From: JACKOB01 sp024234575
GTDB taxonomy: Bacteria; Pseudomonadota; Gammaproteobacteria; Pseudomonadales; Oleiphilaceae
Assembly: GCA_051208035.1 (NCBI GenBank)
Contig: JBPJFZ010000002.1
Location: 62,001-126,000, forward strand
Direction: 5' to 3'
DNA length: 64,000 nucleotides
The first letter of the stretch is position 1. The number at the start of each line of letters is the position of its first letter. The notes below the pieces were generated by a model. The model saw only the letters and a list, made by a program, of their open reading frames with translations, did no database searches and was not told the DNA's origin. The position numbers and the translations under genes were made by a program. This document shows, in pieces, positions 34,531-43,026 of this stretch.

Positions 34531-34887
34531 ATGGATACAGTATATATCAAGGCCCTTAGAGTCGACGCCGTGATTGGTGTCTATGAATGGGAGCGTGGAA
34601 TTCGCCAGCCAGTGCTGATCGACCTGGATATGTCGGTAGATTGTGCGCCAGCGGCCGAGAATGATGACATTCGCCTGGCTTTGGATTATGCAGCGGTCAG
34701 CGAAAGCGTGACAGCTTTGGTGTCTAACAGTGCCTATCAATTGGTGGAGACATTGGCTGAAAAAATTGCGCAGGAGGTTATGACCAGCTTTGGTGTGTCG
34801 CGGGTGCGGGTGCGTGTCGGCAAGCCCAATGCGGTGTTAAACGCAGAAGAGGTCGGAGTGGTGATCGAGCGTGGTGTGAAACGCTGA
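34531..34887 (+). CDS. folB: Dihydroneopterin aldolase
   Basis: A 118-residue FolB. The residues VDAVIGVYEWERGIRQPV (with the conserved Tyr and Glu) and YQLVETLAEKIAQEV (with the Glu and the catalytic region) fit the family. KPNAVLNAEEVGVVIER closes the chain. It converts 7,8-dihydroneopterin to 6-hydroxymethyl-dihydropterin plus glycolaldehyde in folate synthesis. Its stop codon overlaps the next ATG by one base, so it is translationally coupled to the next enzyme of the pathway. Confidence 0.95.
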   Translation: MDTVYIKALRVDAVIGVYEWERGIRQPVLIDLDMSVDCAPAAENDDIRLALDYAAVSESVTALVSNSAYQLVETLAEKIAQEVMTSFGVSRVRVRVGKPNAVLNAEEVGVVIERGVKR

Positions 34888-35396
34888 TGCCGAAGGTTTA
34901 TTTGGGGCTGGGTAGCAATCAAAATAGAGAGCATTTCATTACTGCTGCTTTGGATGCGTTGCGCGACACCTTTGGGAGCTTGGAGGTCTCGCCAGTTTAT
35001 GAGTGTGAATCGGTGGGCTTTAAAGGTAATCCTTTTTTTAATCTCGTTGTGTCATTAGAAACCAGTCTTTCGGTAGGCGAGCTGTCACGTTGCCTTAAAA
35101 CTATTGAGAATAACCATGGGCGTGATCGAAATGCATCGAAGTACAGCCCACGTACATTAGATATCGATATTTTGTTATATGGCGATTATGTGGGTGTATT
35201 TGAGGGTGTTGATTTGCCGCGTGGAGAAATTACCGAGAATGCCTTTGTGTTGCGCCCGCTTGCGGATTTAGCTCCTGATGTTCTGCATCCAACACTGCAA
35301 CGCAGTTATGCTCAACTCTGGCGTGATTACGCGATACCGCAAAAGCTTTGGCCAATTAGGTTCAAATGGCACGAAAAAATAATGGGCACACGCTAG
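34887..35396 (+). CDS. folK: HPPK (FolK), first of two copies in the window
   Basis: A 169-residue 6-hydroxymethyl-dihydropterin pyrophosphokinase. VYLGLGSNQNREHFITAAL is the N-terminal signature, with FFNLVVSLETS, then the ATP/Mg-binding YSPRTLDIDILLYGD (DIDIL carries the two metal Asp residues) and a Phe-containing ENAFVLRPLADL. It uses the FolB product. A second copy lies at 38917-39432 beside pcnB and panB. Pseudomonas also has a folB-linked FolK-like gene, so one copy may be specialised. Confidence 0.9.
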   Translation: MPKVYLGLGSNQNREHFITAALDALRDTFGSLEVSPVYECESVGFKGNPFFNLVVSLETSLSVGELSRCLKTIENNHGRDRNASKYSPRTLDIDILLYGDYVGVFEGVDLPRGEITENAFVLRPLADLAPDVLHPTLQRSYAQLWRDYAIPQKLWPIRFKWHEKIMGTR

Positions 35397-35440
35397 ATCG
35401 CTAACGGGTACCCCAACCAATGGTGGCAGTATCATCCTCT

Positions 35441-37102
35441 TTAAAAGTGTTTTTCTTTCGCCAGGTATAAGTTGATCAGCCCTTGCGTTGAACTGTCAAA
35501 GCTTCCCTCACCCGAAGTCTCTTGCTTAGACAGCAGGCTGTGTAATATCGAGTTGCCAAGCTGTTTGCCAAGTTCAACGCCCCACTGATCAAACGAGTTG
35601 ATATTCCATATGGCACCCTGCACAAATACTTTGTGTTCGTACAGGGCGATGAGGGCGCCAATTGTTCTGGGTGTCGCCCGTTCAAAAAGTATTGTATTCG
35701 TAGGCTTATTGCCGGGAATAACTTTGTGCGGTGCAAGTCTTTGTGCTTCTGTTTCGCTGACGCCTTTTGCCAATAGTTCCTGACGTGCTTCTGTCAGTGT
35801 TTTTCCCTGCATTAGCGCTTGCGTCTGGCTGAGGCAGTTAGCAAATAAGATTTCATGATGTGTTGCCACTGGGTTGTGGGTGTGTAATGGCACGATAAAG
35901 TCAGCAGGTGCGAGTCTGGTGCCCTGGTGCAATAGCTGATGGTAGGCATGTTGACCATTGGCGCCAGCGCCTCCCCAGATAATCGGGCCGGTTTGGTAGT
36001 CGACAGGTAGGCCGTGTGTGGTGACACTTTTGCCATTACTCTCCATGTCGAGTTGTTGTAAGTGGGCCGGCAGCCCTCTCAGATAGTGGTCGTAAGGCAG
36101 AATGGCGTAAGAGTCAGCGCCCATAAAATTGCTGTACCAGATGCCAAGAAGGGCCAACATAACCGGAAGGTTTTCTTCAGGTGGTGCGCTGCGGAAATGC
36201 TCGTCCATTGAGTAGGCGCCAGACAGTAGTGCGCGAAATCCGTCCATACCGATAGTGAGAGCAATAGGTAACCCGATGGCAGACCACAGAGAGTATCGGC
36301 CGCCCACCCAGTCCCACATTGGGAAAATATTTTCTCGATCCACGCCAAAGGCAATTGCCGCCTCAACATTCGCTGTGATCGCAACAAAGTGTTTTTCAAT
36401 GGTTGCCTGAGAGCCGCCATTTTTTAAAAACCAGTTTCTGGCAACTTTGGTGTTTTCTAGTGTTTCTTGTGTACCGAAAGATTTGGATTGAATGAGAAAC
36501 AGCGTTGTTTCCGGGTCAACATGCTTTAGCACTTCAGTTATATGGCTGCCGTCGATGTTGGCCACATAATGGCAATTGAGGGCTTCATTCCAATAGGGCT
36601 TTAATGCCGCAGAGGCCAATTTAGGGCCCAGAAACGAGCCACCAATACCAATACTGATAATGTCGGTAAATGGCTTGTTGGAAAAGCCGCGCCACTGCGT
36701 GCTGCGGATTTTCCAGGTGAAACGTTCCATTTTATCCAGCGTGGCCCGGACCTGTGGCATCACATCTACGCCATCAACAAAAATGGCTCGTTCGCTTGAG
36801 TTTCTGAGTGCGACATGCAGAGCTGGTCTTTGTTCTGAGCCATTAATGAGCGCTCCCGAAAACATGGCCTCGATTTGTTTTGGCAAGCCAGCTTCTTTCG
36901 CCAGCTCGACCAGCAGCTTCCATGTTCTTTCGGAGGCAATATTTTTGGAAAAATCTATTTTAATGCCTGACGCTTCTTTAAAGTAGCGAACGAAACGATC
37001 CGGGTCTTTGGCGAACAGGTCCCGCATGTGGGTGTGTCGCATTTCTGAAGCGTGCGTTGCTAGCGCTTGCCAGCTCTTTAACTGCTGGATGGATCCGGTC
37101 AT
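35441..37102 (-). CDS. pgi: Glucose-6-phosphate isomerase
   Basis: A 553-residue Pgi of the E. coli type. The two sugar-phosphate isomerase signatures are visible: ISIGIGGSFLGPKLASAALKP with VGGRYSLWSAIGLPIALTIG, and the C-terminal FDQWGVELGKQLG region with catalytic Lys. The GlyGly loop and the catalytic Glu (in LDMESNGKSVT) are intact. It interconverts glucose-6-P and fructose-6-P. It lies immediately downstream of panC; in Pseudomonas panD stands between them, and panD is missing here. Confidence 0.97.
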   Translation of the reverse strand: MTGSIQQLKSWQALATHASEMRHTHMRDLFAKDPDRFVRYFKEASGIKIDFSKNIASERTWKLLVELAKEAGLPKQIEAMFSGALINGSEQRPALHVALRNSSERAIFVDGVDVMPQVRATLDKMERFTWKIRSTQWRGFSNKPFTDIISIGIGGSFLGPKLASAALKPYWNEALNCHYVANIDGSHITEVLKHVDPETTLFLIQSKSFGTQETLENTKVARNWFLKNGGSQATIEKHFVAITANVEAAIAFGVDRENIFPMWDWVGGRYSLWSAIGLPIALTIGMDGFRALLSGAYSMDEHFRSAPPEENLPVMLALLGIWYSNFMGADSYAILPYDHYLRGLPAHLQQLDMESNGKSVTTHGLPVDYQTGPIIWGGAGANGQHAYHQLLHQGTRLAPADFIVPLHTHNPVATHHEILFANCLSQTQALMQGKTLTEARQELLAKGVSETEAQRLAPHKVIPGNKPTNTILFERATPRTIGALIALYEHKVFVQGAIWNINSFDQWGVELGKQLGNSILHSLLSKQETSGEGSFDSSTQGLINLYLAKEKHF

Positions 37103-37125
37103 TGGCGAAAATTCCTGTTCGTTCT

Positions 37126-37968
37126 TTAAAGGCTGATATTGTCTATTAAGCGCGTTTTGCCAAGAAAGGCTGCTGCCAGAATGGTTGTTTTTTTCGTGCT
37201 GACTGTTGCAGGCTGCAAAGTCTCGCTATCGACGATATTGAAGTAATCGACTAAAAACCCTGCAGCTTCCAGTGTTGAAATGGCTTCCTGGGCGACTGTC
37301 TCTGGTGTATGTGTTTGGTTTTTCAGTTGTTGTAGGCTTTGCTGCAGCGTTTGGTAGAGCGTTGGTGCTATCTTTCTTTCGTGGTCAGAAAGGTACCCAT
37401 TACGTGAGCTGAGTGCCAGGCCATCATCGGCACGCTGTGTTGGCAGGCCGCAAATCTCAACCGGCATTTGCAGGTCTTTGACCATTTTTCTGATCACGGC
37501 TAATTGTTGGTAGTCTTTTTCGCCAAATACAGCAACATGCGGCTGCACCATATTGAAGAGCATGTTTACAACGGTGCTGACGCCGGTAAAGTGTCCGGGT
37601 CTGCTGGCGCCACAGTGTAATTCAGTGACAAAGGGGACGATAACCTGTGTTTGGCGTTCAAGCCCCTGTGGGTAAATCACTTCCGGAGTGGGGGTAAATA
37701 GCAGGTTGTTACCGGCGGCAATCAGCTTGTCTGAGTCGGCATCAAGCGTTCGAGGATAGCTGTCGAGGTCTTCGTTTTGTCCAAACTGCATGGGGTTGAC
37801 GAAGATGCTGGTAACAACGAAATCGGATAGCGATTTCGCCTTGTGTACCAGGGCGATATGGCCGTCATGTAAGTTTCCCATAGTGGGAACAAAAGCGATT
37901 CGTTTGCCTTGCGATTTCTCGTGATGGATTTTTTCTCGTAACTTTTGAACTGTTTTGACGGTTTGCAT
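37126..37968 (-). CDS. panC: Pantothenate synthetase
   Basis: A 280-residue PanC with the class I ligase-like fold. FVPTMGNLHDGHIALV holds the HxGH-type ATP motif, SIFVNPMQFGQNEDLDSYPR binds pantoate, and VVNMLFNMVQPHVAVFGEKD plus LALSSRNGYLS follow. It joins pantoate and beta-alanine using ATP. panB is 78 bases upstream in the same direction and makes the pantoate precursor, so the two probably form one transcript with folK and pcnB. Confidence 0.97.
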   Translation of the reverse strand: MQTVKTVQKLREKIHHEKSQGKRIAFVPTMGNLHDGHIALVHKAKSLSDFVVTSIFVNPMQFGQNEDLDSYPRTLDADSDKLIAAGNNLLFTPTPEVIYPQGLERQTQVIVPFVTELHCGASRPGHFTGVSTVVNMLFNMVQPHVAVFGEKDYQQLAVIRKMVKDLQMPVEICGLPTQRADDGLALSSRNGYLSDHERKIAPTLYQTLQQSLQQLKNQTHTPETVAQEAISTLEAAGFLVDYFNIVDSETLQPATVSTKKTTILAAAFLGKTRLIDNISL

Positions 37969-38046
37969 AAAGCTTACATTTACCCTGATAACATTATTGG
38001 GAAGCGCCGGTCAGAGCCGCATGTCTACTAAGTATTCTGGCTCAGC

Positions 38047-38838
38047 TTATTCAAAGCCATGCTCGTTGCCTGGAAACTCGCCAGACTTTACTTCGGCAAC
38101 ATATGCCGTGATGGCTTCGCTGATAGACCGTCCATTCTGCAAAAAATTCTTGACGAATTTTGCGGTCTTGCCCGGTGTAATGCCCAGCATGTCATGCAGT
38201 ACAAGGACTTGTCCGTCTGTTTCTTTGCCAGCACCGATGCCAATCACCGGGCAGTCTAATGCTTGCGTTAATTTTGTGCCTAACGCAGAAGGGATGCATT
38301 CTACGAGAATGACATCGGCACCTGAATCGCTCATGGCGCGGGCATGTTCAATCATCATGTTTGCTTGTGCATCTTCGCGCCCCTGAACTCTGTAGCCACC
38401 CAGCTTGTTTACCGACTGAGGGGTCAGGCCCAGATGGCCGCAGACAGGAATGCCACGTTCGCCAAGCAAGGCAATCGTTTCGCAAAGCCAGTCGCCGCCT
38501 TCAAGCTTGACCATGTGGGCGCCAGCCTGCATTAAGAGAGCGGCGTTTTCCATTGCCTGCTCTGGTGTGGCGTAAGACATAAAGGGCATGTCCGCCATGA
38601 TAAGTGCGCCTTGATTGCCATTTTTCACGCATTGAGTGTGGTAGATCATGTCTTCCATGGTTACCGGGACCGTTGAGTCGTGCCCCTGTAAGACCATGCC
38701 TAACGAATCTCCTACCAGCAGCACATCAACTCCACTGGCGCTTGCTACATTGGCAAATGTGCTGTCGTAGGCGGTCAGGCATGTAAATTTCTCGCCAGAT
38801 TTTTTCATTGATCGCAGGGTATTAATGGTAGTTGCCAT
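38047..38838 (-). CDS. panB: 3-methyl-2-oxobutanoate hydroxymethyltransferase
   Basis: The ATG at 38838 (MATTINTLRSMKKSGEKFTC) gives 263 residues, the family length; the 24 codons before it are not conserved. A (beta/alpha)8 barrel with LTAYDSTFANVASASGVDVL, VGDSLGMVLQGHDSTVPVTM (Mg-binding Asp) and KLEGGDWLCETIALL. The catalytic Glu is in ILVECIPSALGTKL. It adds a hydroxymethyl group from methylene-THF to alpha-ketoisovalerate, the first committed step to pantothenate. Confidence 0.97.
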   Translation of the reverse strand: MATTINTLRSMKKSGEKFTCLTAYDSTFANVASASGVDVLLVGDSLGMVLQGHDSTVPVTMEDMIYHTQCVKNGNQGALIMADMPFMSYATPEQAMENAALLMQAGAHMVKLEGGDWLCETIALLGERGIPVCGHLGLTPQSVNKLGGYRVQGREDAQANMMIEHARAMSDSGADVILVECIPSALGTKLTQALDCPVIGIGAGKETDGQVLVLHDMLGITPGKTAKFVKNFLQNGRSISEAITAYVAEVKSGEFPGNEHGFE

Positions 38839-38916
38839 AGTGTCCTTCCATGCCTTGAGTTGGGTCTGGTTTCTGTGAGCTAGGTTAGCTAGATCTGCGG
38901 GTATTCTCAACCGTTT

Positions 38917-39432
38917 TCAATCGGTGGGCGAGGTGGCCGGTTGCAGGTTATTGCAAGGGCACTGCTGCAGTAAGTCCCTGAGCACCTCACCATTGGGTAG
39001 TGTCAGGTCTTGGCAGATGTCCAGTAGTGGTTTTAGCACGAAATCTCTGTTTCTGATTTCTGCGTGCGGAATAGTGAGGTGGGGGAGGTTAACCTGCTCG
39101 TTATTGAAAAGAAGAATGTCGAGATCAATGCAGCGTTCCCCCCAATGTCTTTTTTTTACCCGACCCAAAGTGATTTCGATTTGTTGTAACAACTTGAGCA
39201 GCATCTCTGGGTGGCTGCTGGTGCTGACTTTAATGGCGGTATTGTAAAAGTCTGGCTGGTCCTGAGGGCCTAAAGGTTTACTTTTGTAGATTGGCGCTTT
39301 TGCCAGTACGGTTGTGTCTGGCAGCAAATCTATTGCTTTGATTGCCGTTGTTATTTGTATCAATGGCGCATCGAGGTTGCTGCCGAGTCCAATGTAGGCA
39401 ATGTTCTCGGCGTTGATTTCGGTTTGATTCAT
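38917..39432 (-). CDS. folK: HPPK (FolK), second copy
   Basis: A 171-residue HPPK with AYIGLGSNLDAPLIQITTAI, FYNTAIKVSTS, the metal-binding block HWGERCIDLDILLFNNEQVN and a terminal NRDFVLKPLLDI. It catalyses pyrophosphoryl transfer to 6-hydroxymethyl-dihydropterin. In the pcnB-folK-panB order this is the canonical gammaproteobacterial copy. It is more similar in length and motif spacing to the housekeeping enzyme than to a degenerate one, so both copies in the window look functional. Confidence 0.93.
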   Translation of the reverse strand: MNQTEINAENIAYIGLGSNLDAPLIQITTAIKAIDLLPDTTVLAKAPIYKSKPLGPQDQPDFYNTAIKVSTSSHPEMLLKLLQQIEITLGRVKKRHWGERCIDLDILLFNNEQVNLPHLTIPHAEIRNRDFVLKPLLDICQDLTLPNGEVLRDLLQQCPCNNLQPATSPTD

Positions 39433-39459
39433 TGATGATTCCCAAATTTCAGGGGGGCA

Positions 39460-40830
39460 TTACCGTTGTTTAGGAGGGTTCTTTTTCGCTGCTGATGGGC
39501 GCTTGCGAGGAGGGCGCTTGGTACTGCCACCCGCATCTTTTAGCAGCGCTTTACGCTGATGCTCGTCTGCTTTCTGGTACTGGGTCCACCATTCTCCCAG
39601 CCCTTGCAAAGACTCGCCCGCAGATTCTCTCAGGCACAGGAAATCGTAAGCTGCACGAAATCTTGGGTGCGTAACCAATTGCTCCGCTCGTCTTCCCTGG
39701 CGTTTGGGCAAGCGTACCTGCATTTCCCAGATTTCTTTCATCGGGATACCAAAGCGTTTCGGGATGGATGTTGCGGCCGATTGCTTGTTGATGATGTGTT
39801 GTGCGGCCAAATGCAGTGCAGGAAACTCACTGTTACCCTGCGCTTTCATTTTGCTCCATTCTGTCTGCAGTGGCAGCCAGAGAAATACGGCATACAGAAA
39901 GGCTGGCGTGACGGGCTTGTCCTGGCGAATTCGTTGGTCGGTATTGTTGAGCGCCTCTTCGATAAACGGAATACCAAAGGCCGGATTCTTTTGCAGCGCC
40001 TTTTCGGTTTCGGGAAAAAGGGCTTCGAGCAATCCGTACTCACGCAGCATGCGGAAGTTGTCCAGACCATGCCCTGACATAAACAGCTTGAGTACTTCTT
40101 CAAACAATCTGGCGGCTGGGATATGGGTCAGTAACGGTGCTAATTCGCGAATTGGGCGAGCTGTGTTCTCGGCAATTGAAAACTCAAGCTTGGTGGCAAA
40201 CCTGATGGCTCGGAGCATTCTGACCGGGTCTTCGCGATATCTTGTTTCCGGGTCACCAATAATTTGTAGTGTACGGTTGTGAATGTCGTCGAGACCGCCA
40301 GCATAATCGTAAATAGAAAAGTCTTTAATGCAGTAATAGAGCGCATTGATGGTAAAGTCTCTGCGAATTGCATCTTCGGCCTGCGTGCCATAAACGTTGT
40401 CACGCAAAAGCATGCCATGCTCAGAGCTGGCGCTGACTTTACTTTGGTCTTCTTCTGCGTTGTCGTCGTGTTGCCCGCGGAATGTTGCCACTTCGATGAT
40501 TTCACGTCCATAGAGAACGTGCACCAGTCGAAACCTTCGGCCGATCAGGCGCGAGTTGCGGAATAGGCGATGTACTTCCTCGGGGCTGGCGTTTGTGGCG
40601 ATATCAAAATCTTTCGGGTGTTTACCAAGCAGCAGGTCACGTACGCCGCCACCTACCAGATAGGCATCGAAACCGGCTTTGTTGAGACGATAGAGAACTT
40701 TAAGTGCCTGATCGCTGATATCGTTTCTGGAGACGTTATGCTCTGCGCGCGGAATGATGTTTAGATCAAACTGTTCGGTTTTTTTTTGCTTCTTATTTCC
40801 CGGCAAAAGGCCGAGTAGTTTTTTGATCAT
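39460..40830 (-). CDS. pcnB: Poly(A) polymerase I
   Basis: A 456-residue class II nucleotidyltransferase. The head domain has YLVGGGVRDLLLGKHPKDFD with the DxD metal motif in DFDIATNA, RRFRLVHV and RREFT-like RRDFTINALYY. The neck follows as ETRYREDPVRMLRAIRFATK. The basic tail (RPPRKRPSAAKKNPP) fits RNA binding. PcnB adds 3' poly(A) tails that mark RNAs for decay. The long upstream region carries the CrcZ-like RNA gene, as in Pseudomonas. Confidence 0.97.
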   Translation of the reverse strand: MIKKLLGLLPGNKKQKKTEQFDLNIIPRAEHNVSRNDISDQALKVLYRLNKAGFDAYLVGGGVRDLLLGKHPKDFDIATNASPEEVHRLFRNSRLIGRRFRLVHVLYGREIIEVATFRGQHDDNAEEDQSKVSASSEHGMLLRDNVYGTQAEDAIRRDFTINALYYCIKDFSIYDYAGGLDDIHNRTLQIIGDPETRYREDPVRMLRAIRFATKLEFSIAENTARPIRELAPLLTHIPAARLFEEVLKLFMSGHGLDNFRMLREYGLLEALFPETEKALQKNPAFGIPFIEEALNNTDQRIRQDKPVTPAFLYAVFLWLPLQTEWSKMKAQGNSEFPALHLAAQHIINKQSAATSIPKRFGIPMKEIWEMQVRLPKRQGRRAEQLVTHPRFRAAYDFLCLRESAGESLQGLGEWWTQYQKADEHQRKALLKDAGGSTKRPPRKRPSAAKKNPPKQR

Positions 40831-40979
40831 GTTAGGCTTGTTTTCTGCTTTAAATAAATAAATTGGTGGCGTGTTATGTCGGCTGGCGACAATGATGGCC
40901 GGGATTTTAACGCAAAGGATGGTCTAACGCGAATATGGTATGCCGTTGAACGGGTAACAGATAAAAAGAAGGCTTGGTT

Positions 40980-41326
40980 TAGGAAATCAGCAAGCAGGGA
41001 AAGCAGGCGCTTTCCCATGCTGAGAAGAGTAGACATCGTTTTTATTTTTTTTTCGTCCTTGTCCCATAGCGACTAGGCTAATGCATCACGTTCGACGCCG
41101 GTGAAACCCTATACTTGGTTATTCGGAGTGACTAATCACTATTGCATGAATGACGAAACTTTTCTGGCCGTGCCTGATTTTTATTTTGTTCGAAAGTTTC
41201 TCAGCAATAGCTTATTTGTTACATAAAGACCGAATACGTCTGTTAGTTTGTTTCGAGCAGCCTTTTTTATTTTTATTGTTGGCGGTTTATATTATTTTTA
41301 TTTTTGATCGTTCTTATTTTTGTTTG
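40980..41326 (-). ncRNA. crcZ: Candidate CrcZ-type small RNA between cbrB and pcnB
   Basis: The interval between cbrB and pcnB is 768 bases and holds no plausible gene. A sigma-54 promoter (41337-41352) would start an RNA near 41326. Read on the minus strand, the RNA has many A-rich, AANAANAA-like stretches: opposite 41288-41322, 41260-41280, 41169-41185, 41211-41222 and 41040-41055. Crc/Hfq-titrating RNAs of pseudomonads carry repeated motifs of this kind. A stem-loop at 40988-41022 (8-bp core gggaaagc/gctttccc plus cagca/tgctg) could form its 3' end; no classic U run follows, so the end is uncertain. Position, promoter type and motif content all match CrcZ, but primary sequence identity was not tested. 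Confidence 0.65.
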
Positions 41327-41336
41327 CGTCAGTAAA

Positions 41337-41352
41337 AGCACTTGCTGTGCCA
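41337..41352 (-). promoter_or_regulatory. Sigma-54 promoter of the CrcZ-like RNA
   Basis: The minus strand reads TGGCACAGCAAGTGCT. Against the RpoN consensus TGGCAC-N5-TTGCW it differs at one position only, and the GG and GC pairs have the required 10-base spacing. The start point would be about 41326. CbrB, encoded just upstream, is a sigma-54 activator with an intact GAFTGA loop. Confidence 0.82.
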
Positions 41353-41468
41353 GTTTTAAAATACTTATATAAAACAATGCATTAAAAGTTTGTAAGAATT
41401 TGCATTAAGAAATATGACGTGTTTTTGTTACGCGAATTCTGCTTTATTTTGATTCTCGTGTTCCGTAG

Positions 41469-41513
41469 GGTAACAATCTAAACAAAAGGTAACAAACTGT
41501 GATCTGGGTAACA
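41469..41513 (-). promoter_or_regulatory. Three 19-bp-phased TGTTACC repeats, candidate activator sites
   Basis: GGTAACA occurs on the plus strand at 41469-41475, 41488-41494 and 41507-41513, so the copies are spaced exactly 19 bases apart. An opposed TGTTACG lies at 41426-41432. The group is about 117-161 bases upstream of the sigma-54 promoter, the usual distance for enhancer sites of NtrC-type activators. CbrB is the natural candidate to bind; this is inference. Confidence 0.65.
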
Positions 41514-41598
41514 CTCGCTATGTTAGGTCTGTTCAGAAATGGTGGCAGGCGGTATGCCCTGAGGTAAATTACCCCAGGTTTGATGCTGACGTGTATGG

Positions 41599-43005
41599 TC
41601 AGTTCTTGCTGGTTTTTTTGCGCGGGATTCCCAGACGCTGTCTTCTTTCCCATAAACTTTTGCGGCTAATACCTAGTTTCTGCGCCAATTCGGTTTCACT
41701 CATTTTATCTTCGTTCTCAAGAACGAAATGCTGGAAGTAGTCTTCCAGAGAAAGGTCTTGCTCGGGCTCGTCAAAGCCGTCGCCGGGGTATTCTTCCATG
41801 GCGACGAGGCCTGTGCTGAGGTGGGTCTCGGCGTCCAGATCTAAATCGAGCAGTTCCGCAGTGATTATATCGTCCTCGCAAAGAATAGCGGCTCTTTCCA
41901 GGGCGTTTTCCAGCTCTCTGACATTGCCGGGCCAAGAGTGCCGCGCTATTGCCATCATGGCGTCGGGAGAGAACTGTAATTGTGGATTACCCATCTTTTG
42001 CCCAAACTTTACCAGCAGTTTCTTGGCGAGGCCCAGGATGTCTTCTTCCCTGTCCCGCAGAGGTGGGAGTTTGATTTGCATGACGTTGAGGCGGTAATAA
42101 AGGTCTTCACGAAACTCGCCGGTTTTAGACAGCGCCTTCAGGTTTCTGTGGGTCGCAGCGATTAACCTGACATCGACATGAATCGACTGGGTTGACCCAA
42201 CCCGGCGAATCTCTCCTTCTTGCAGCACTCGTAACAGACGGGCTTGCGCCTCTAGCGGCAATTCTCCTATTTCATCAAGAAATAGCGTGCCCTTGTCGGC
42301 GGCCTCAACTAAACCGTTACGTGCATTGACGGCACCGGTAAAGGCGCCCTTTTCGTGTCCGAACAGCTCTGACTCAATAAGTGTTTCGGGGATGGCAGCG
42401 CAGTTTACGCATATCAATGGTTTTTCTGCCCGGCGGCTAAACTGGTGTAGGGCGCGTGCAGCCAGTTCTTTTCCGGTTCCGGATTCCCCCTGGATCAGAA
42501 CAGTGGTTTCAGTTGGCGCGACTTTGCTGATGAGGTGAAATACGCGTTTCATTGCATCGCACTCACCAAAAATCATGTCGTTGATCTTGATGTGAGTCTG
42601 TGGCTGTGGTTGTGCCGTCGATTCTGCGCTCTCAGATTTTTGGATAAGTACATTGCTACTGCGCAGCAGTGTGCTTTTGACAGCAGCGAGCATTTCATCG
42701 TGATCAAAAGGTTTGGCAATATAATCGACAGCTCCCATTTTCATTGAGTCTACGGCAGAGCGTAAACTGGCGAAGCTGGTCATGATGAGCACTGGTTTAG
42801 GTGCGACCAGATCAATCATGTCTGTGCCGGGTCGTCCGGGCAGGCGAAGGTCGGTAATGACCAGGTCAAAGCTGGCAAGATCATGGCTTGCCAGCGCCGC
42901 ATCGACAGAGCCGGCTGTCAAAACATCGTAATGATTGTGTATGAGTAGCCTCTGCAGTGCTGAACGAATGATGTCTTCATCTTCGACAATAAGTATGCGA
43001 CTCAT
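41599..43005 (-). CDS. cbrB: CbrB, sigma-54-dependent response regulator
   Basis: A 468-residue NtrC-family protein. Receiver domain 1-115 with phospho-acceptor Asp52 (VITDLRLPG) and Lys98 in AKPF. AAA+ domain about 145-375 with Walker A GESGTGKE (173-180), the sigma-54-contacting GAFTGA (220-225) and Walker B LFLDEIGELP (241-250). A Fis-type helix-turn-helix ends the chain (ETELAQKLGISRKSLWERRQ). In Pseudomonas CbrB activates crcZ and catabolic genes when the carbon/nitrogen balance is poor. It is 21 bases downstream of cbrA. Confidence 0.93.
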   Translation of the reverse strand: MSRILIVEDEDIIRSALQRLLIHNHYDVLTAGSVDAALASHDLASFDLVITDLRLPGRPGTDMIDLVAPKPVLIMTSFASLRSAVDSMKMGAVDYIAKPFDHDEMLAAVKSTLLRSSNVLIQKSESAESTAQPQPQTHIKINDMIFGECDAMKRVFHLISKVAPTETTVLIQGESGTGKELAARALHQFSRRAEKPLICVNCAAIPETLIESELFGHEKGAFTGAVNARNGLVEAADKGTLFLDEIGELPLEAQARLLRVLQEGEIRRVGSTQSIHVDVRLIAATHRNLKALSKTGEFREDLYYRLNVMQIKLPPLRDREEDILGLAKKLLVKFGQKMGNPQLQFSPDAMMAIARHSWPGNVRELENALERAAILCEDDIITAELLDLDLDAETHLSTGLVAMEEYPGDGFDEPEQDLSLEDYFQHFVLENEDKMSETELAQKLGISRKSLWERRQRLGIPRKKTSKN

Positions 43006-43026
43006 ATTTCCCCGGAATTAGAATGA

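Noticed and set aside
41150..41335. A 61-residue hydrophobic open frame on the plus strand
   Set aside because: It is antisense to the A-rich CrcZ-like RNA; its Phe/Leu/Ile-rich sequence arises from T-rich DNA and it has no ribosome site.
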